Shown one piece after another: positions 26,793 through 35,895 of a stretch of DNA of 64,000 nt. The position numbers and the translations under genes are program-made. The notes beneath the pieces are model-generated. The model saw only the letters and a program-made list of their open reading frames with translations. It ran no database searches and was not told where the DNA came from. The stretch is from positions 1,922,001-1,986,000 of the forward strand of contig NZ_PDJG01000001.1 in assembly GCF_002564005.1 (NCBI RefSeq). Reading direction: 5' to 3'. Numbering within the stretch: the first letter of the stretch is position 1; the number at the start of each line of letters is the position of its first letter. This DNA comes from Sanguibacter antarcticus (GTDB lineage Bacteria; Actinomycetota; Actinomycetes; Actinomycetales; Cellulomonadaceae).

Positions 26793-29417
26793 TCAGAGCT
26801 TTGTGACGGGGGCGAACCTCAAGAGCAGGCGCTTCTGGCCGTCAGCACCGAAGTCGATCTTCGCGACCGCCTTGGCTCCGGCGCCCTCGACGGCGACGAC
26901 CGTACCGAGACCGAACGAGTCGTGCGTCACCCGGTCGCCGACCGCGAGGCTCGGGATGTCTCCCTCGGCCTTGCCCCCGCCCGCACCGAAGCTCGGGCTC
27001 GTGGGCTCGGCCTGCTTCTTCCAGGACGAGACCGTCGGGGTCGACGAACGCCCGCGGGCCGTGCCGCTGCCGATGGGTGCACCGAAGTCGTCGTCGTCGG
27101 ACGAGCGCCGACGGGTGCCAGCGCCGTAGCCTCCCGAGCCGTACCCGCCGGTGAAGCCACCCGGTCCGCGCAGGACCGACATGCTCGACTCACGCCGCCG
27201 CCAGTCCCACAGCTCGTCAGGGATCTCGTCGAGGAACCTGCTCGGCGGGAACTCGTTCGGGGTCCCCCACGCCGACCGGACCGCGGAGCGCGAGATGTAG
27301 AGCCGTTCACGGGCGCGGGTGATCCCGACATAGGCGAGGCGGCGCTCTTCGGCGAGCTCCACCTCGTCGTGCATCGAGCGCATGTGCGGGAACGTGCCGT
27401 CTTCCATGCCGGTGAGGAACACCACCGGGAACTCGAGCCCCTTGGCCGTGTGCAGGGTCATGAGCGTGACGACGCCCGGGTCCACCGTCGGGACGCCCTC
27501 GTGGCCGTCGTCGTCGCTAGAGGGGATCTGGTCGGAGTCCGCGACGAGGGACACACGCTCGAGGAAGTCGGTGAGCGTCCCGTCGGGCTCGGACTCCTCG
27601 AACTCGCTCGCGACAGCGTGCAGCTCGGCCAGGTTCTCCACCCGGGTACCGTCCTGGGGATCGTCGCTGCCCCGTAGGTCAGCGAGGTATCCCGTGCGGT
27701 CGAGCACCTCGCCGAGGACTGTCGCGGGGCCGGCTCCGGTCTCGGCGAGCTCGCGCAGCCCGTACATGAGGTCGCGGAAGGTGCGCAGCGGGTTGAGCGC
27801 ACGAGCGGTCAGGCCCGGGATGTCTTCGACATGGTCGAGGGCCTCGCCGAACGAGGAGCGGTTGCGCTCCGCCTGCGCGACGACCATCGCTTCCGCGCGG
27901 TCGCCGAGACCACGCTTGGGCACGTTGAGGACCCGACGGAGACTCACGTCGTCGTCGGGGTTCGCGACCGCGCGCAGGTACGCGATGACGTCCTTGATCT
28001 CGCGCCGCTCGTAGAAGCGTGTGCCACCGACGACCTTGTAGGGCAGCCCGACGCGGATGAGCACCTCTTCGAGCGCCCGCGACTGGGCGTTCGCGCGGTA
28101 GAAGATCGCGACGTCACCCGGGCGCACGCCGTCGCTGTCCCCGAGCCGGTCGATCTCCTGCGCGATGAACCGGGCTTCCTCGTGCTCGTTGTCCGCGACG
28201 TAGCCGATGATCTTCGCGCCGTCGCCGGCGTCGGTCCACAGCCGCTTGGCCTTGCGGTCCGGGTTGCGCGAGATCACCGCGTTGGCAGCAGAGAGGATGT
28301 TCTGGGTCGAGCGGTAGTTCTGCTCGAGGAGGATGGTGCGTGCGCTCGGGTAGTCGGCCTCGAACTCGAGGATGTTGCGGATCGTCGCACCGCGGAAGGC
28401 GTAGATCGACTGGTCGGCGTCACCGACGACCGTGAGCTCGGCGGTGCGGGAGTCGCTGATCGCTCCGGCGAGCTCACGGACGAGCGTGTACTGCGCGTGG
28501 TTCGTGTCCTGGTACTCGTCGACGAGGATGTGACGGAACCGGCGTCGGTAGTGCTCGGCGACCGCGGGGTGCTCCTGGAGCAGCCGGACGGTCGACATGA
28601 TGAGGTCGTCGAAGTCGAGCGCGTGGGCCTGGCGCAGCCGCGCCTGGTAGCGCGTGTAGACGTTCGACAGCGTCTGGTCGAAGTCGTTCGCGGTCGAGCC
28701 CGACGGGTCTGCAGCACCGGACTCCAGCGCGTAGCGCTCCGGGGTGACGAGCTCGTCCTTGAGCGAGGAGATCTTGTGGCTGAGCTGCTTCGCCGGGTAC
28801 TTCTTCGGGTCGAGGTCGAGCTCTCGCAAGACCATCGTCAGCAACCGTTGCGAGTCCGCAGAGTCGTAGATCGAGAAGCTCTGGCGCAGGTCGAGCGCCG
28901 CCGCCTCCCGGCGCAGGATCCGCACGCACGCCGAGTGGAAGGTCGAGACCCACATCCGGCCTGCAGCCGGCCCGACCAGGGCCGACACCCGCTCGCGCAT
29001 CTCGGCGGCAGCCTTGTTCGTGAAGGTGATCGCGAGGATCTCGGCGGGGCGTGCTCGCCCGGTCGCGAGGAGGTGCGCGATGCGGTGGGTGAGGACGCGC
29101 GTCTTGCCGGAGCCTGCCCCAGCGACGATGAGCAGCGGCCCGCCGCTGTGGACCACGGCTTCGCGCTGCTCGGCGTTCAGCCCCTCGACCAGTGCGGCAG
29201 TCTGCTCCGCTCCCGCGGCCCGGACGTCCTGGGCCGATTCCTCCCACGCCACCGTCTGCGCCGCCGACGCCCGCGCCGAAGCGCGCGCGGGCGGAGCAGG
29301 TTCTGGCGCGCCGTCGTCCGAGCCGCCCGCCGGAGACGTCAGGGGCGTCGCGGGCTCGGGCACACCGAACGCAGCGTTGAAACCAGGAAGGTGATCGAAG
29401 AGCGATGTCATAGACAT
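26793..29417 (-). CDS. pcrA: ATP-dependent DNA helicase, UvrD/PcrA type
   Basis: An 874-residue superfamily 1A 3'-5' helicase acting in excision repair and replication restart. Walker A LLIVAGAGSGKTRVLTHR is near residue 100, followed by ITFTNKAAAEMRERV, VDEYQDTNHAQY (Walker B), VVGDADQSIYAFRGA, LEQNYRST and VTLMTLHTAKGLEFPVVFL. A C-terminal Tudor-like PcrA tail (VGDRVTHDSFGLGTVVAVEG) is present. The first 75 residues are an Ala/Pro-rich extension. The gene neighbours sucC as in mycobacteria (uvrD1). Confidence 0.96.
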   Translation of the reverse strand: MSMTSLFDHLPGFNAAFGVPEPATPLTSPAGGSDDGAPEPAPPARASARASAAQTVAWEESAQDVRAAGAEQTAALVEGLNAEQREAVVHSGGPLLIVAGAGSGKTRVLTHRIAHLLATGRARPAEILAITFTNKAAAEMRERVSALVGPAAGRMWVSTFHSACVRILRREAAALDLRQSFSIYDSADSQRLLTMVLRELDLDPKKYPAKQLSHKISSLKDELVTPERYALESGAADPSGSTANDFDQTLSNVYTRYQARLRQAHALDFDDLIMSTVRLLQEHPAVAEHYRRRFRHILVDEYQDTNHAQYTLVRELAGAISDSRTAELTVVGDADQSIYAFRGATIRNILEFEADYPSARTILLEQNYRSTQNILSAANAVISRNPDRKAKRLWTDAGDGAKIIGYVADNEHEEARFIAQEIDRLGDSDGVRPGDVAIFYRANAQSRALEEVLIRVGLPYKVVGGTRFYERREIKDVIAYLRAVANPDDDVSLRRVLNVPKRGLGDRAEAMVVAQAERNRSSFGEALDHVEDIPGLTARALNPLRTFRDLMYGLRELAETGAGPATVLGEVLDRTGYLADLRGSDDPQDGTRVENLAELHAVASEFEESEPDGTLTDFLERVSLVADSDQIPSSDDDGHEGVPTVDPGVVTLMTLHTAKGLEFPVVFLTGMEDGTFPHMRSMHDEVELAEERRLAYVGITRARERLYISRSAVRSAWGTPNEFPPSRFLDEIPDELWDWRRRESSMSVLRGPGGFTGGYGSGGYGAGTRRRSSDDDDFGAPIGSGTARGRSSTPTVSSWKKQAEPTSPSFGAGGGKAEGDIPSLAVGDRVTHDSFGLGTVVAVEGAGAKAVAKIDFGADGQKRLLLRFAPVTKL

Positions 29418-29456
29418 ACAAGCCTAGGCCGGGTCGCCCACGCTGCTCGCCACGAC

Positions 29457-31046
29457 CTACCGGGTGAAGGCCGCCACGGCTGTCTGGAGCTTGTCCGAGG
29501 TCTCGGCCAGCTCGCGCGCAGCATCACGGATCGTGCCGATCTCGCGGGACGTGGTCCTCGACGCGTCCTCGACGCTCTGCAGGGTCGTGGCGATGCTCCG
29601 CCCGCCGCCGGCGACGGCCGCGACCGTCTGCGCCATGGTGTTCGTCGTCGCGGTCTGCTCCTCGACCGCGCCGGCGATCGTCACCTGGAAGTCGTTGATC
29701 CTGCCGATGATGTCGGAGATCTGCGAGATCTCTCCTGCCGCCTGCTCGACCGCGCTCTGGATGGCGACCACCTGCTCGGAGATCCCGTCGGTCGCTCGCG
29801 CAGTCTCCTGGGCGAGGTCCTTGACCTCCCCCGCGACGACCGCGAACCCCTTCCCTGCGTCGCCGGCGCGTGCGGCCTCGATCGTCGCGTTGAGCGCGAG
29901 GAGGTTGGTCTGCGCCGCGATCGACGTGATGACCTTCACGACGCTGCTGATCTGGGCCGACGACTCACCGAGCGCGCTCACCGTCCGGTTCGTCGCGTCA
30001 GCAGCCCGGACCGCGTCCGACGCGATGCGTGCCGCCGAGTGCGCGTTCTGGGCGATCTCCGCGATCGAGGCGCCCATCTCGCTGGCTCCGGCCGCCACCG
30101 AGTCGATCCCCGAGGAGACCTCGCTCGCAGCCCCTGCGACCGCGACGGTCTGAGCCGTCGCGGAATCTGCCGCTGCCGCGATGCCGTCGCCGCTCTCGAT
30201 GAGCCGAGACGCGGCGGTCGCGAGCTGGTCGGCCACCACCGAGACCTCTGCGGCTACGGAGGAGGACCGGTCGAGCATCGTGTTGAGCGAGACTGCGAGG
30301 TGCTCGAGCTCTGTGCGCCCGCGCCCCTCGTCGAGGCGGGCATTGAGGTCACCAGCAGACAGGACGTCGGCGGCGCGGCGGATCGGGCGCACGATCGACC
30401 GGGCGATCCCGACGCACAGAACGGTGGTGACGACCATGATCGCGGCTGCGCTGAGCAAGAGCCTGCCTGCGTCGGCGAGCGCTGCACCCTGGACGTCGTC
30501 CACATAGACGCCTGACCCGAGGATCCAGCCCCAGGGCTCGTACCCCTTGACGAAGGAGACCTTCGGCTGGGGGTCCTCGGAGTCAGGCTTGGGCCACTGG
30601 TAGGCGACAATCCCAGCGCCGTCAGCCGCGACGACGTCGACCATCTCGACGAAGAGGAGCTTGCCGTCGGGGTCGGCGTTCTGCGACAGGTCTGTGCCCT
30701 CGAGCTCCGGCTTGATGGGATGCATGATCATCGTCGGGCTCATGTCGTTGATCCAGAAGTACTCGCTCTCGGAGTACCGCAGGTCCCGCACGGCGGCGAT
30801 CGCGGCGGCCTTCGCCTCGTCTTGGGTCATGCTGCCGGACTGTGCCTGCGCACCGAAGTACTCGATGACGCCGGACGCGGTCTCGACGACGGTCCGGGTG
30901 GCGTCCTGCCGCTCGGACATGATCCGGTCGCGCACGATGAGCGACGCGACGAGAGACAGGGCTCCCATCCCGACGGCGGACAAGACGACGACGACCACGA
31001 GGCGGGTCATGATCGACGTGGAGCTCAAGCGTGACATCAGTGGCAC
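29457..31046 (-). CDS. Methyl-accepting chemotaxis protein with a single Cache domain
   Basis: A 529-residue chemoreceptor. A transmembrane helix near residues 14-36 is followed by an extracytoplasmic sCache_2-like domain ([20 protein letters not shown] and [18 protein letters not shown]), a second helix, a HAMP linker ([20 protein letters not shown]) and a signalling hairpin containing [20 protein letters not shown] and [17 protein letters not shown]. The Cache type often senses organic acids. No chemotaxis genes are adjacent; the receptor implies motility. The start is taken as GTG 31046, with an in-frame ATG three codons later as an alternative. Confidence 0.93.
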   Translation of the reverse strand: MPLMSRLSSTSIMTRLVVVVVLSAVGMGALSLVASLIVRDRIMSERQDATRTVVETASGVIEYFGAQAQSGSMTQDEAKAAAIAAVRDLRYSESEYFWINDMSPTMIMHPIKPELEGTDLSQNADPDGKLLFVEMVDVVAADGAGIVAYQWPKPDSEDPQPKVSFVKGYEPWGWILGSGVYVDDVQGAALADAGRLLLSAAAIMVVTTVLCVGIARSIVRPIRRAADVLSAGDLNARLDEGRGRTELEHLAVSLNTMLDRSSSVAAEVSVVADQLATAASRLIESGDGIAAAADSATAQTVAVAGAASEVSSGIDSVAAGASEMGASIAEIAQNAHSAARIASDAVRAADATNRTVSALGESSAQISSVVKVITSIAAQTNLLALNATIEAARAGDAGKGFAVVAGEVKDLAQETARATDGISEQVVAIQSAVEQAAGEISQISDIIGRINDFQVTIAGAVEEQTATTNTMAQTVAAVAGGGRSIATTLQSVEDASRTTSREIGTIRDAARELAETSDKLQTAVAAFTR

Positions 31047-31105
31047 TCGCTAACCTCGGGTATGCGGTCAGCAACCCATCGACCGCACGCACCGGTTGAT
31101 GAGGT

Positions 31106-31588
31106 TCACGTCACGAGCAGCCCCACCACCCATGCTCCGGTCGCCACCAGCGCCCCGGCGAGCTCGACGACGATCGTGATTCCTGTCGCTGCGAGCGCCG
31201 CCTTGGTCGAGGTCCAGGCGAGGCGCTGGTCGTGGCGGCGGGAGAGCTCGGCGAGGTAGACGCCGCCGACGAACCCGATGGGGAGCCCGACGACCGGGAC
31301 GACGAAGAAGCCGACGATGCCGAGCACGCCTCCGACGACGAGGGTCGAGCCGGGCACCTCGGCGTTCTTGAGGTGCCGTCCGGCGAGCACGTACTTGATG
31401 ATCGCTGCGACGACGACGGCGACGAGACCGACGCCGAAGACGACCCATGCGGCGACCCCTCCGGTGACGGCGGACCAGACGCCGACAGCGACGAGGACGA
31501 TGATGCTGCCCGGGATGATCTGGGTGACCGCACCGAAGAGCCCGACGAGGATGACGAGCCCGACGAGGAGCTCGAAGAGACCGTTCAT
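31106..31588 (-). CDS. DUF456 family membrane protein
   Basis: A 160-residue very hydrophobic protein with four to five helices and Gly-rich segments (VGLFGAVTQIIPGSIIVLVA, GFFVVPVVGLPIGFVGGVYL) matching DUF456, which has glycine-zipper-like repeats. Function unknown. Its ATG follows directly after the stop of the upstream membrane gene (TAGATG), so they are cotranscribed. Confidence 0.8.
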   Translation of the reverse strand: MNGLFELLVGLVILVGLFGAVTQIIPGSIIVLVAVGVWSAVTGGVAAWVVFGVGLVAVVVAAIIKYVLAGRHLKNAEVPGSTLVVGGVLGIVGFFVVPVVGLPIGFVGGVYLAELSRRHDQRLAWTSTKAALAATGITIVVELAGALVATGAWVVGLLVT

Positions 31589-31933
31589 CTAGACGAGAAC
31601 CGCGATGACGATGTTGACGAGGGTGAGCCCGCCGATGGCGTGCTTGACCCCGGGGGCGACGTCGGTCCCCTTGCGGCGGGCGACGACAGCGAGGGCGGTG
31701 ACGGCGAGCGCGACGAGGAGCTTGATGGCGACCTTGGTGGTGTTCGGGTCGTGGACCTCGTCGGAGGCGCTGGCGATCCCGACCATGAGGATGCCCGTGA
31801 CGAGCGCGGTGAGGACCCCGTGCAGGGTGCCGCGGTAGACGCCTGGGTCTTTGAGGGTGGCGAACCAGCCACCGAGGACGATGGCCCATCCGACGAGGTG
31901 GAGGACGAGGAGGAGGTCGTACAGGATTTCCAT
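31589..31933 (-). CDS. Small integral membrane protein
   Basis: A 114-residue protein with four predicted helices: YDLLLVLHLVGWAIVLGGWF, GVLTALVTGILMVGIASA, VAIKLLVALAVTALAVVAR and HAIGGLTLVNIVIAVLV. No family was recognised with certainty. It is first in a two-gene unit with the DUF456 protein. Confidence 0.75.
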   Translation of the reverse strand: MEILYDLLLVLHLVGWAIVLGGWFATLKDPGVYRGTLHGVLTALVTGILMVGIASASDEVHDPNTTKVAIKLLVALAVTALAVVARRKGTDVAPGVKHAIGGLTLVNIVIAVLV

Positions 31934-32067
31934 GTGCCGATCGTAGGGACTCGTAGTGTGCGGGGCGACTCTCTGCAGGTCCGTCCAGGGGGTGTTCGGA
32001 CGCCTCTCGCGTCGCCATAGGACCTTCGTCTCACCATCCAGGACGTTCGTCCGCTATACGGACGGTG

Positions 32068-32097
32068 TCGACAGTGTCCCGATCTACACCGTATCTT
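32068..32097 (+). promoter_or_regulatory. Probable promoter of the sulfur assimilation operon
   Basis: TCGACA (32068-32073) and TATCTT (32092-32097) with an 18-nt spacer resemble a -35/-10 pair; the -10 fits the actinobacterial TANNNT rule. The ATG of the leader peptide begins 8 nt after the -10, so the transcript may start at the A of that codon and be leaderless. No Shine-Dalgarno sequence precedes the ATG, which agrees. Confidence 0.5.
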
Positions 32098-32104
32098 CGT
32101 CGCT

Positions 32105-32191
32105 ATGACCACCACGCGGAGCGCACTGGCAGTGACATCTCGTCACGCCCTGCCGACCCGTGGTTCCGACAGCATCTGTTGCTGTTGTTGA
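32105..32191 (+). CDS. Cysteine-tract leader peptide (uORF) of the sulfite reductase operon
   Basis: A 28-codon ORF that ends Ser-Ile-Cys-Cys-Cys-Cys-stop (TGT TGC TGT TGT TGA). It lies 136 nt upstream of sirA with no other gene between. Small ORFs ending in a cysteine tract upstream of sulfur-assimilation genes are known in mycobacteria as cysteine-responsive attenuators: when Cys-tRNA is scarce, ribosomes stall on the tract and downstream expression rises. Four adjacent Cys codons are very unlikely by chance in such a GC-rich region. Downstream, CGCGCC (about 32194) could pair with GGCGCG (about 32245) as part of the switch. Confidence 0.8.
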   Translation: MTTTRSALAVTSRHALPTRGSDSICCCC

Positions 32192-32327
32192 CACGCGCCT
32201 GACCTGACGCCCCGGACTCTGCCGGGAGCGACATCCCAGACCAGGGCGCGCGAGATCAGCCGCCCGGTCGAGAACTCTGCGACGCCCAGGCTGATCCTCG
32301 TGCCATCGAAGACTCCACGAGGAAACC

Positions 32328-34067
32328 ATGACGCCCTCCCAGGCCACCGCTGTCGAGCGCTCTGCCGACGAACCCACCGCCTCTGCACGCCCCGCACGTC
32401 CTGCGCGCGCTGCCCGTCCCAACGGGCAGTGGAAGGTCGACGGCACAGCCCCGCTCAACGGCAACGAGGCCTGGAAACAAGAAGACGGCGGGCTCAGCGT
32501 CCGCGAACGGATCGAGACGATCTACTCGAAGGAGGGCTTCGACTCGATCACGGGCGACGACCTCCACGGCCGTTTTCGCTGGTGGGGCCTCTACACGCAG
32601 CGCAAGCCCGGCATCGACGGCGGGAAGACCGCCACGCTCGAGCCGCACGAGCTCGAGGACCGCTACTTCATGCTGCGCGTCCGCATCGACGGCGGCGGCC
32701 TCACCACCGAGCAGCTTCGCGTCATCGCCGACATCTCGACCGAGTTCGGCCGCGACACCGCCGATATCACGGACCGCCAGAACATCCAGCTCCACTGGAT
32801 CGAGGTCGAGTCGGTCCCCGAGATCTGGCGCCGCCTCGAGGCTGTCGGCCTCCACACGACAGAAGCGTGCGGCGACGTCCCCCGCGTGGTGCTCGGCAGC
32901 CCGGTCGCCGGCATCGCCAAGGACGAGCTCATCGACCCGCGCCCGGTCATCGAGGAGATCACCCGCCGCTACATCGGGATCCCCGAGCTGGCGAACCTGC
33001 CGCGCAAGTTCAAGACCGCCGTCACCGGCCATCCCAGCCAGGACGTGGTCCACGAGATCAACGACGTCGCGTTCGTCGCGCTCGAGCACCCTGAGCTCGG
33101 CATCGGCTACGACCTCTGGGTCGCCGGCGGTCTGAGCGCCAACCCCCGGCTCGGCGAACGTCTCGGAGCGTTCGTCACAGCAGAGCAGGCACCTGACGTG
33201 TGGCACGGCGTGGTCCAGATCTTCCGTGACTACGGGTACCGCCGGCTGCGCAACAAGGCACGCCTGAAGTTCCTCCTCGCCGACTGGGGCACCGAGAAGT
33301 TCCGCCAGGTGCTCGAGGACGAGTACCTGGGCTATCACCTGCCCGACGGACCGCCCGCGCCGAAGCCACCGTCTCCCGGCGACCACGTGGGCGTGCACGA
33401 GCAGCGCGACGGCAACTTCTACATCGGGGCCGCGCCGTACGTCGGCCGTGTCTCGGGGTCCATCCTCACGGGCGTCGCCGACCTCGCCGAGTCTGTCGGC
33501 TCGCAGCGGGTGCGCCTCACCCCGCACCAGAAGCTCCTCGTCCTCGACGTGCCTCCGGCCGACGTCGCGGCCGTCGTCACGGGCCTGCGTGCGCTGAGCC
33601 TCGAGGCGGAGCCGAGCGCGTTCCGTCGCAACACCATCGCGTGCACCGGCATCGAGTACTGCAAGCTCGCGATCGTCGACACCAAAGAGACTGCGCGTCT
33701 CACGATCGACGACCTCGAGACACGCCTCGGAGACACCTCGCGTCTCAAGCCCATCACGCTGCACGTCAACGGGTGCCCCAACTCGTGCGCGCGCATCCAG
33801 ACGGCCGACATCGGCCTCAAGGGTCAGCTCGTGACGAACGACGCGGGAGAGCAGGAGCCCGGCTTCCAGGTCCACCTCGGAGGCGGGCTCGCGAACCAGG
33901 ACCGCGAGTTCGCGGGGATGGGACGCACCGTGCGCGGCCTCAAGGTCACGAGCGCCAACCTCTCGGAGTACGTCGAGCGGGTGGTCCGCCGCTACGAGAG
34001 CGACAAGACCAGCGACGAGACCTTCGCCGAGTGGTCCCACCGTGCCGACGAGGAGGCCCTGCAGTGA
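32328..34067 (+). CDS. sirA: Ferredoxin-dependent sulfite (or nitrite) reductase
   Basis: A 579-residue siroheme/4Fe-4S enzyme reducing sulfite to sulfide. Two repeats of the nitrite/sulfite reductase ferredoxin-like half domain are visible, and the cluster ligands are in NTIACTGIEYCKLA and HVNGCPNSCARIQ. TDRQNIQLHWIEVE is the conserved siroheme-contacting segment. Linkage to cysH, cysD, cysN and siroheme synthesis favours sulfite over nitrite as substrate. GAGGAAACC precedes the ATG at 32328. The stop overlaps the cysH start by 4 bp. Confidence 0.93.
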   Translation: MTPSQATAVERSADEPTASARPARPARAARPNGQWKVDGTAPLNGNEAWKQEDGGLSVRERIETIYSKEGFDSITGDDLHGRFRWWGLYTQRKPGIDGGKTATLEPHELEDRYFMLRVRIDGGGLTTEQLRVIADISTEFGRDTADITDRQNIQLHWIEVESVPEIWRRLEAVGLHTTEACGDVPRVVLGSPVAGIAKDELIDPRPVIEEITRRYIGIPELANLPRKFKTAVTGHPSQDVVHEINDVAFVALEHPELGIGYDLWVAGGLSANPRLGERLGAFVTAEQAPDVWHGVVQIFRDYGYRRLRNKARLKFLLADWGTEKFRQVLEDEYLGYHLPDGPPAPKPPSPGDHVGVHEQRDGNFYIGAAPYVGRVSGSILTGVADLAESVGSQRVRLTPHQKLLVLDVPPADVAAVVTGLRALSLEAEPSAFRRNTIACTGIEYCKLAIVDTKETARLTIDDLETRLGDTSRLKPITLHVNGCPNSCARIQTADIGLKGQLVTNDAGEQEPGFQVHLGGGLANQDREFAGMGRTVRGLKVTSANLSEYVERVVRRYESDKTSDETFAEWSHRADEEALQ

Positions 34068-34903
34068 GCCAGCCCATCGACGCGAGCCCGCTGGACGCCC
34101 TGCGCGCCGCGGCGAAGGCCCGTACCGAGCAGCGTGACGCGGCCAAGGCCGCCCACGCGGAGCGACGTGCCCTCGAGGCTCGTCCCAGGCGCAGCCCGGA
34201 CGAGCTCCGCGCCGTCGTGGCCCGCGGGCAGGAGGAGCTCGCCGGCTCCGGGATCGGCGCGGCAGACGAGGCGAGCGCCGAGCAGGTCGTCGCCTGGGCA
34301 GTGCGGGAGTTCGGCGACTCGATCGCCGTCGCGTGCTCGATGGCCGACGCGGTGCTGCCGCACGTCGTGGCGCCGCTCGCCCCGTGGGTCGATGTGCTCT
34401 TCCTCGACACCGGCTACCACTTCGCCGAGACCCGCGGGACCCGCGACGCCGTCGAGCAGCAGATGGACGTCACCATCGTCGACGTCCTCCCCCTGCTCAC
34501 GGTCGCGGAGCAGGACGAGCAGCACGGCACGGACCTCTTCGGTCGCGACCCGGGTGCCTGCTGCGCGATGCGCAAGGTCGAGCCGCTGCACCGCACGCTC
34601 CAGGGCTACGAGCTCTGGGTCACCGGCGTGCGACGCGACGAGGCGCCGACCCGCAGCGCCACGCCGCTCGTCCAGTGGGACGAGAAGAACGGGCTCGTGA
34701 AGATCAACCCGCTCGCCGCGTGGACGTTGGACGACCTCCTCGGCTACGCCGCGCAGCACCAGGTCATCCTCAACCCGCTCCTCAACGACGGCTACCCCTC
34801 CATCGGCTGCGCTCCCTGCACCAACCGTGTCGCACCCGGCGACGACCCCCGCTCCGGCCGATGGGCCGGACTCGACAAGACCGAATGTGGGCTCCACGTA
34901 TGA
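34064..34903 (+). CDS. cysH: Adenylyl-sulfate (APS/PAPS) reductase
   Basis: A 279-residue enzyme that reduces activated sulfate to sulfite using thioredoxin. It has an extra N-terminal Ala/Arg-rich stretch of about 60 residues, then VDVLFLDTGYHFAET, and the cysteine pattern CCAMRK ... GCAPCT plus ECGLHV at the C-terminus. The CC...CxxC set marks the 4Fe-4S, APS-preferring group, in line with the absence of an APS kinase gene here. GTG start in a 4-bp overlap with sirA; the stop overlaps cysD by 4 bp. Confidence 0.94.
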   Translation: MSQPIDASPLDALRAAAKARTEQRDAAKAAHAERRALEARPRRSPDELRAVVARGQEELAGSGIGAADEASAEQVVAWAVREFGDSIAVACSMADAVLPHVVAPLAPWVDVLFLDTGYHFAETRGTRDAVEQQMDVTIVDVLPLLTVAEQDEQHGTDLFGRDPGACCAMRKVEPLHRTLQGYELWVTGVRRDEAPTRSATPLVQWDEKNGLVKINPLAAWTLDDLLGYAAQHQVILNPLLNDGYPSIGCAPCTNRVAPGDDPRSGRWAGLDKTECGLHV

Positions 34904-35895
34904 CGATCACCGAGACCGACGACGTCGACGAGACGACCCGGCGGACCACAGCAGACACTGCTCCTGAGACCAGCACGCTCGCACCGCCCGCTCGGGCGGA
35001 ACGTCGGCTGAGCCAGCTCGACTGGCTCGAGAGCGAGTCGATCCACATCATCCGTGAGGTCGTCGCCGAGTTCGAGCGCCCCGTGCTCCTGTTCAGCGGC
35101 GGCAAGGACTCCGTCGTCATGCTCCACCTCGCCGTCAAGGCGTTCTGGCCGGCACCCGTGCCGTTCCCCGTCATGCACGTCGACACCGGGCACAACTTCC
35201 CCGAGGTCCTCGCGTTCCGCGACGCGACGGTCGACAGGCTCGGGCTCCGGCTCGAGGTCGCCAGCGTCCAGGACTACATCGACGACGGCCGGCTCTCAGA
35301 GCGCGCCGACGGCACCCGCAACCCGCTCCAGACGCTCCCGCTGCTCGACGCGATCACCGGGCACAAGTTCGACGCCGTCTTCGGCGGCGCACGCCGCGAC
35401 GAGGAGAAGGCCCGCGCCAAAGAGCGCGTCCTGTCCCTGCGCGACGAGTTCGGGCAGTGGGACCCGCGCAACCAGCGCCCCGAGCTGTGGAACCTCTACA
35501 ACGGGCGTCACCGGCCAGGCGAGCACGTCCGCGCATTCCCCATCTCCAACTGGACCGAGCTCGACATCTGGCGCTACATCGAGCGCGAGAACATCGAGCT
35601 GCCCAGCCTCTACTACGCCCACGACCGCGAGGTCTTCGAGCGAGACGGCATGCTCCTGTCCGTCGGGCCGTACTCCCAGCCGCGCGACGACGAGCCGGTC
35701 GTCACCGAGCAGGTGCGGTACCGCACCGTCGGCGACATGTCCTGCACCGGCGCCGTCGAGTCCGACGCCACAGACGTCGCCGCCGTCATCACCGAGGTCG
35801 CCGCGACCCGCATCACCGAGCGAGGCGCCACCCGCGCCGACGACCGCATCTCCGAAGCCGCCATGGAAGACCGCAAGAAAGTGGGGTACTTCTAG
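34900..35895 (+). CDS. cysD: Sulfate adenylyltransferase small subunit
   Basis: A 331-residue PP-loop subunit that, with CysN, makes APS from sulfate and ATP. FERPVLLFSGGKDSVVMLHL holds the SGGKDS PP-loop near residue 68, and FPVMHVDTGHNFPEV and FGGARRDEEKARAKER are family hallmarks. The first 35 residues are a Thr-rich extension. The ATG overlaps the cysH stop, and the TAG stop shares one base with the cysN GTG. Confidence 0.97.
   Translation: MTITETDDVDETTRRTTADTAPETSTLAPPARAERRLSQLDWLESESIHIIREVVAEFERPVLLFSGGKDSVVMLHLAVKAFWPAPVPFPVMHVDTGHNFPEVLAFRDATVDRLGLRLEVASVQDYIDDGRLSERADGTRNPLQTLPLLDAITGHKFDAVFGGARRDEEKARAKERVLSLRDEFGQWDPRNQRPELWNLYNGRHRPGEHVRAFPISNWTELDIWRYIERENIELPSLYYAHDREVFERDGMLLSVGPYSQPRDDEPVVTEQVRYRTVGDMSCTGAVESDATDVAAVITEVAATRITERGATRADDRISEAAMEDRKKVGYF

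Noticed and set aside
27831..30515. An 894-codon plus-strand frame over pcrA and the chemoreceptor
   Set aside because: It spans two unrelated well-supported genes on the other strand and shows no domain.
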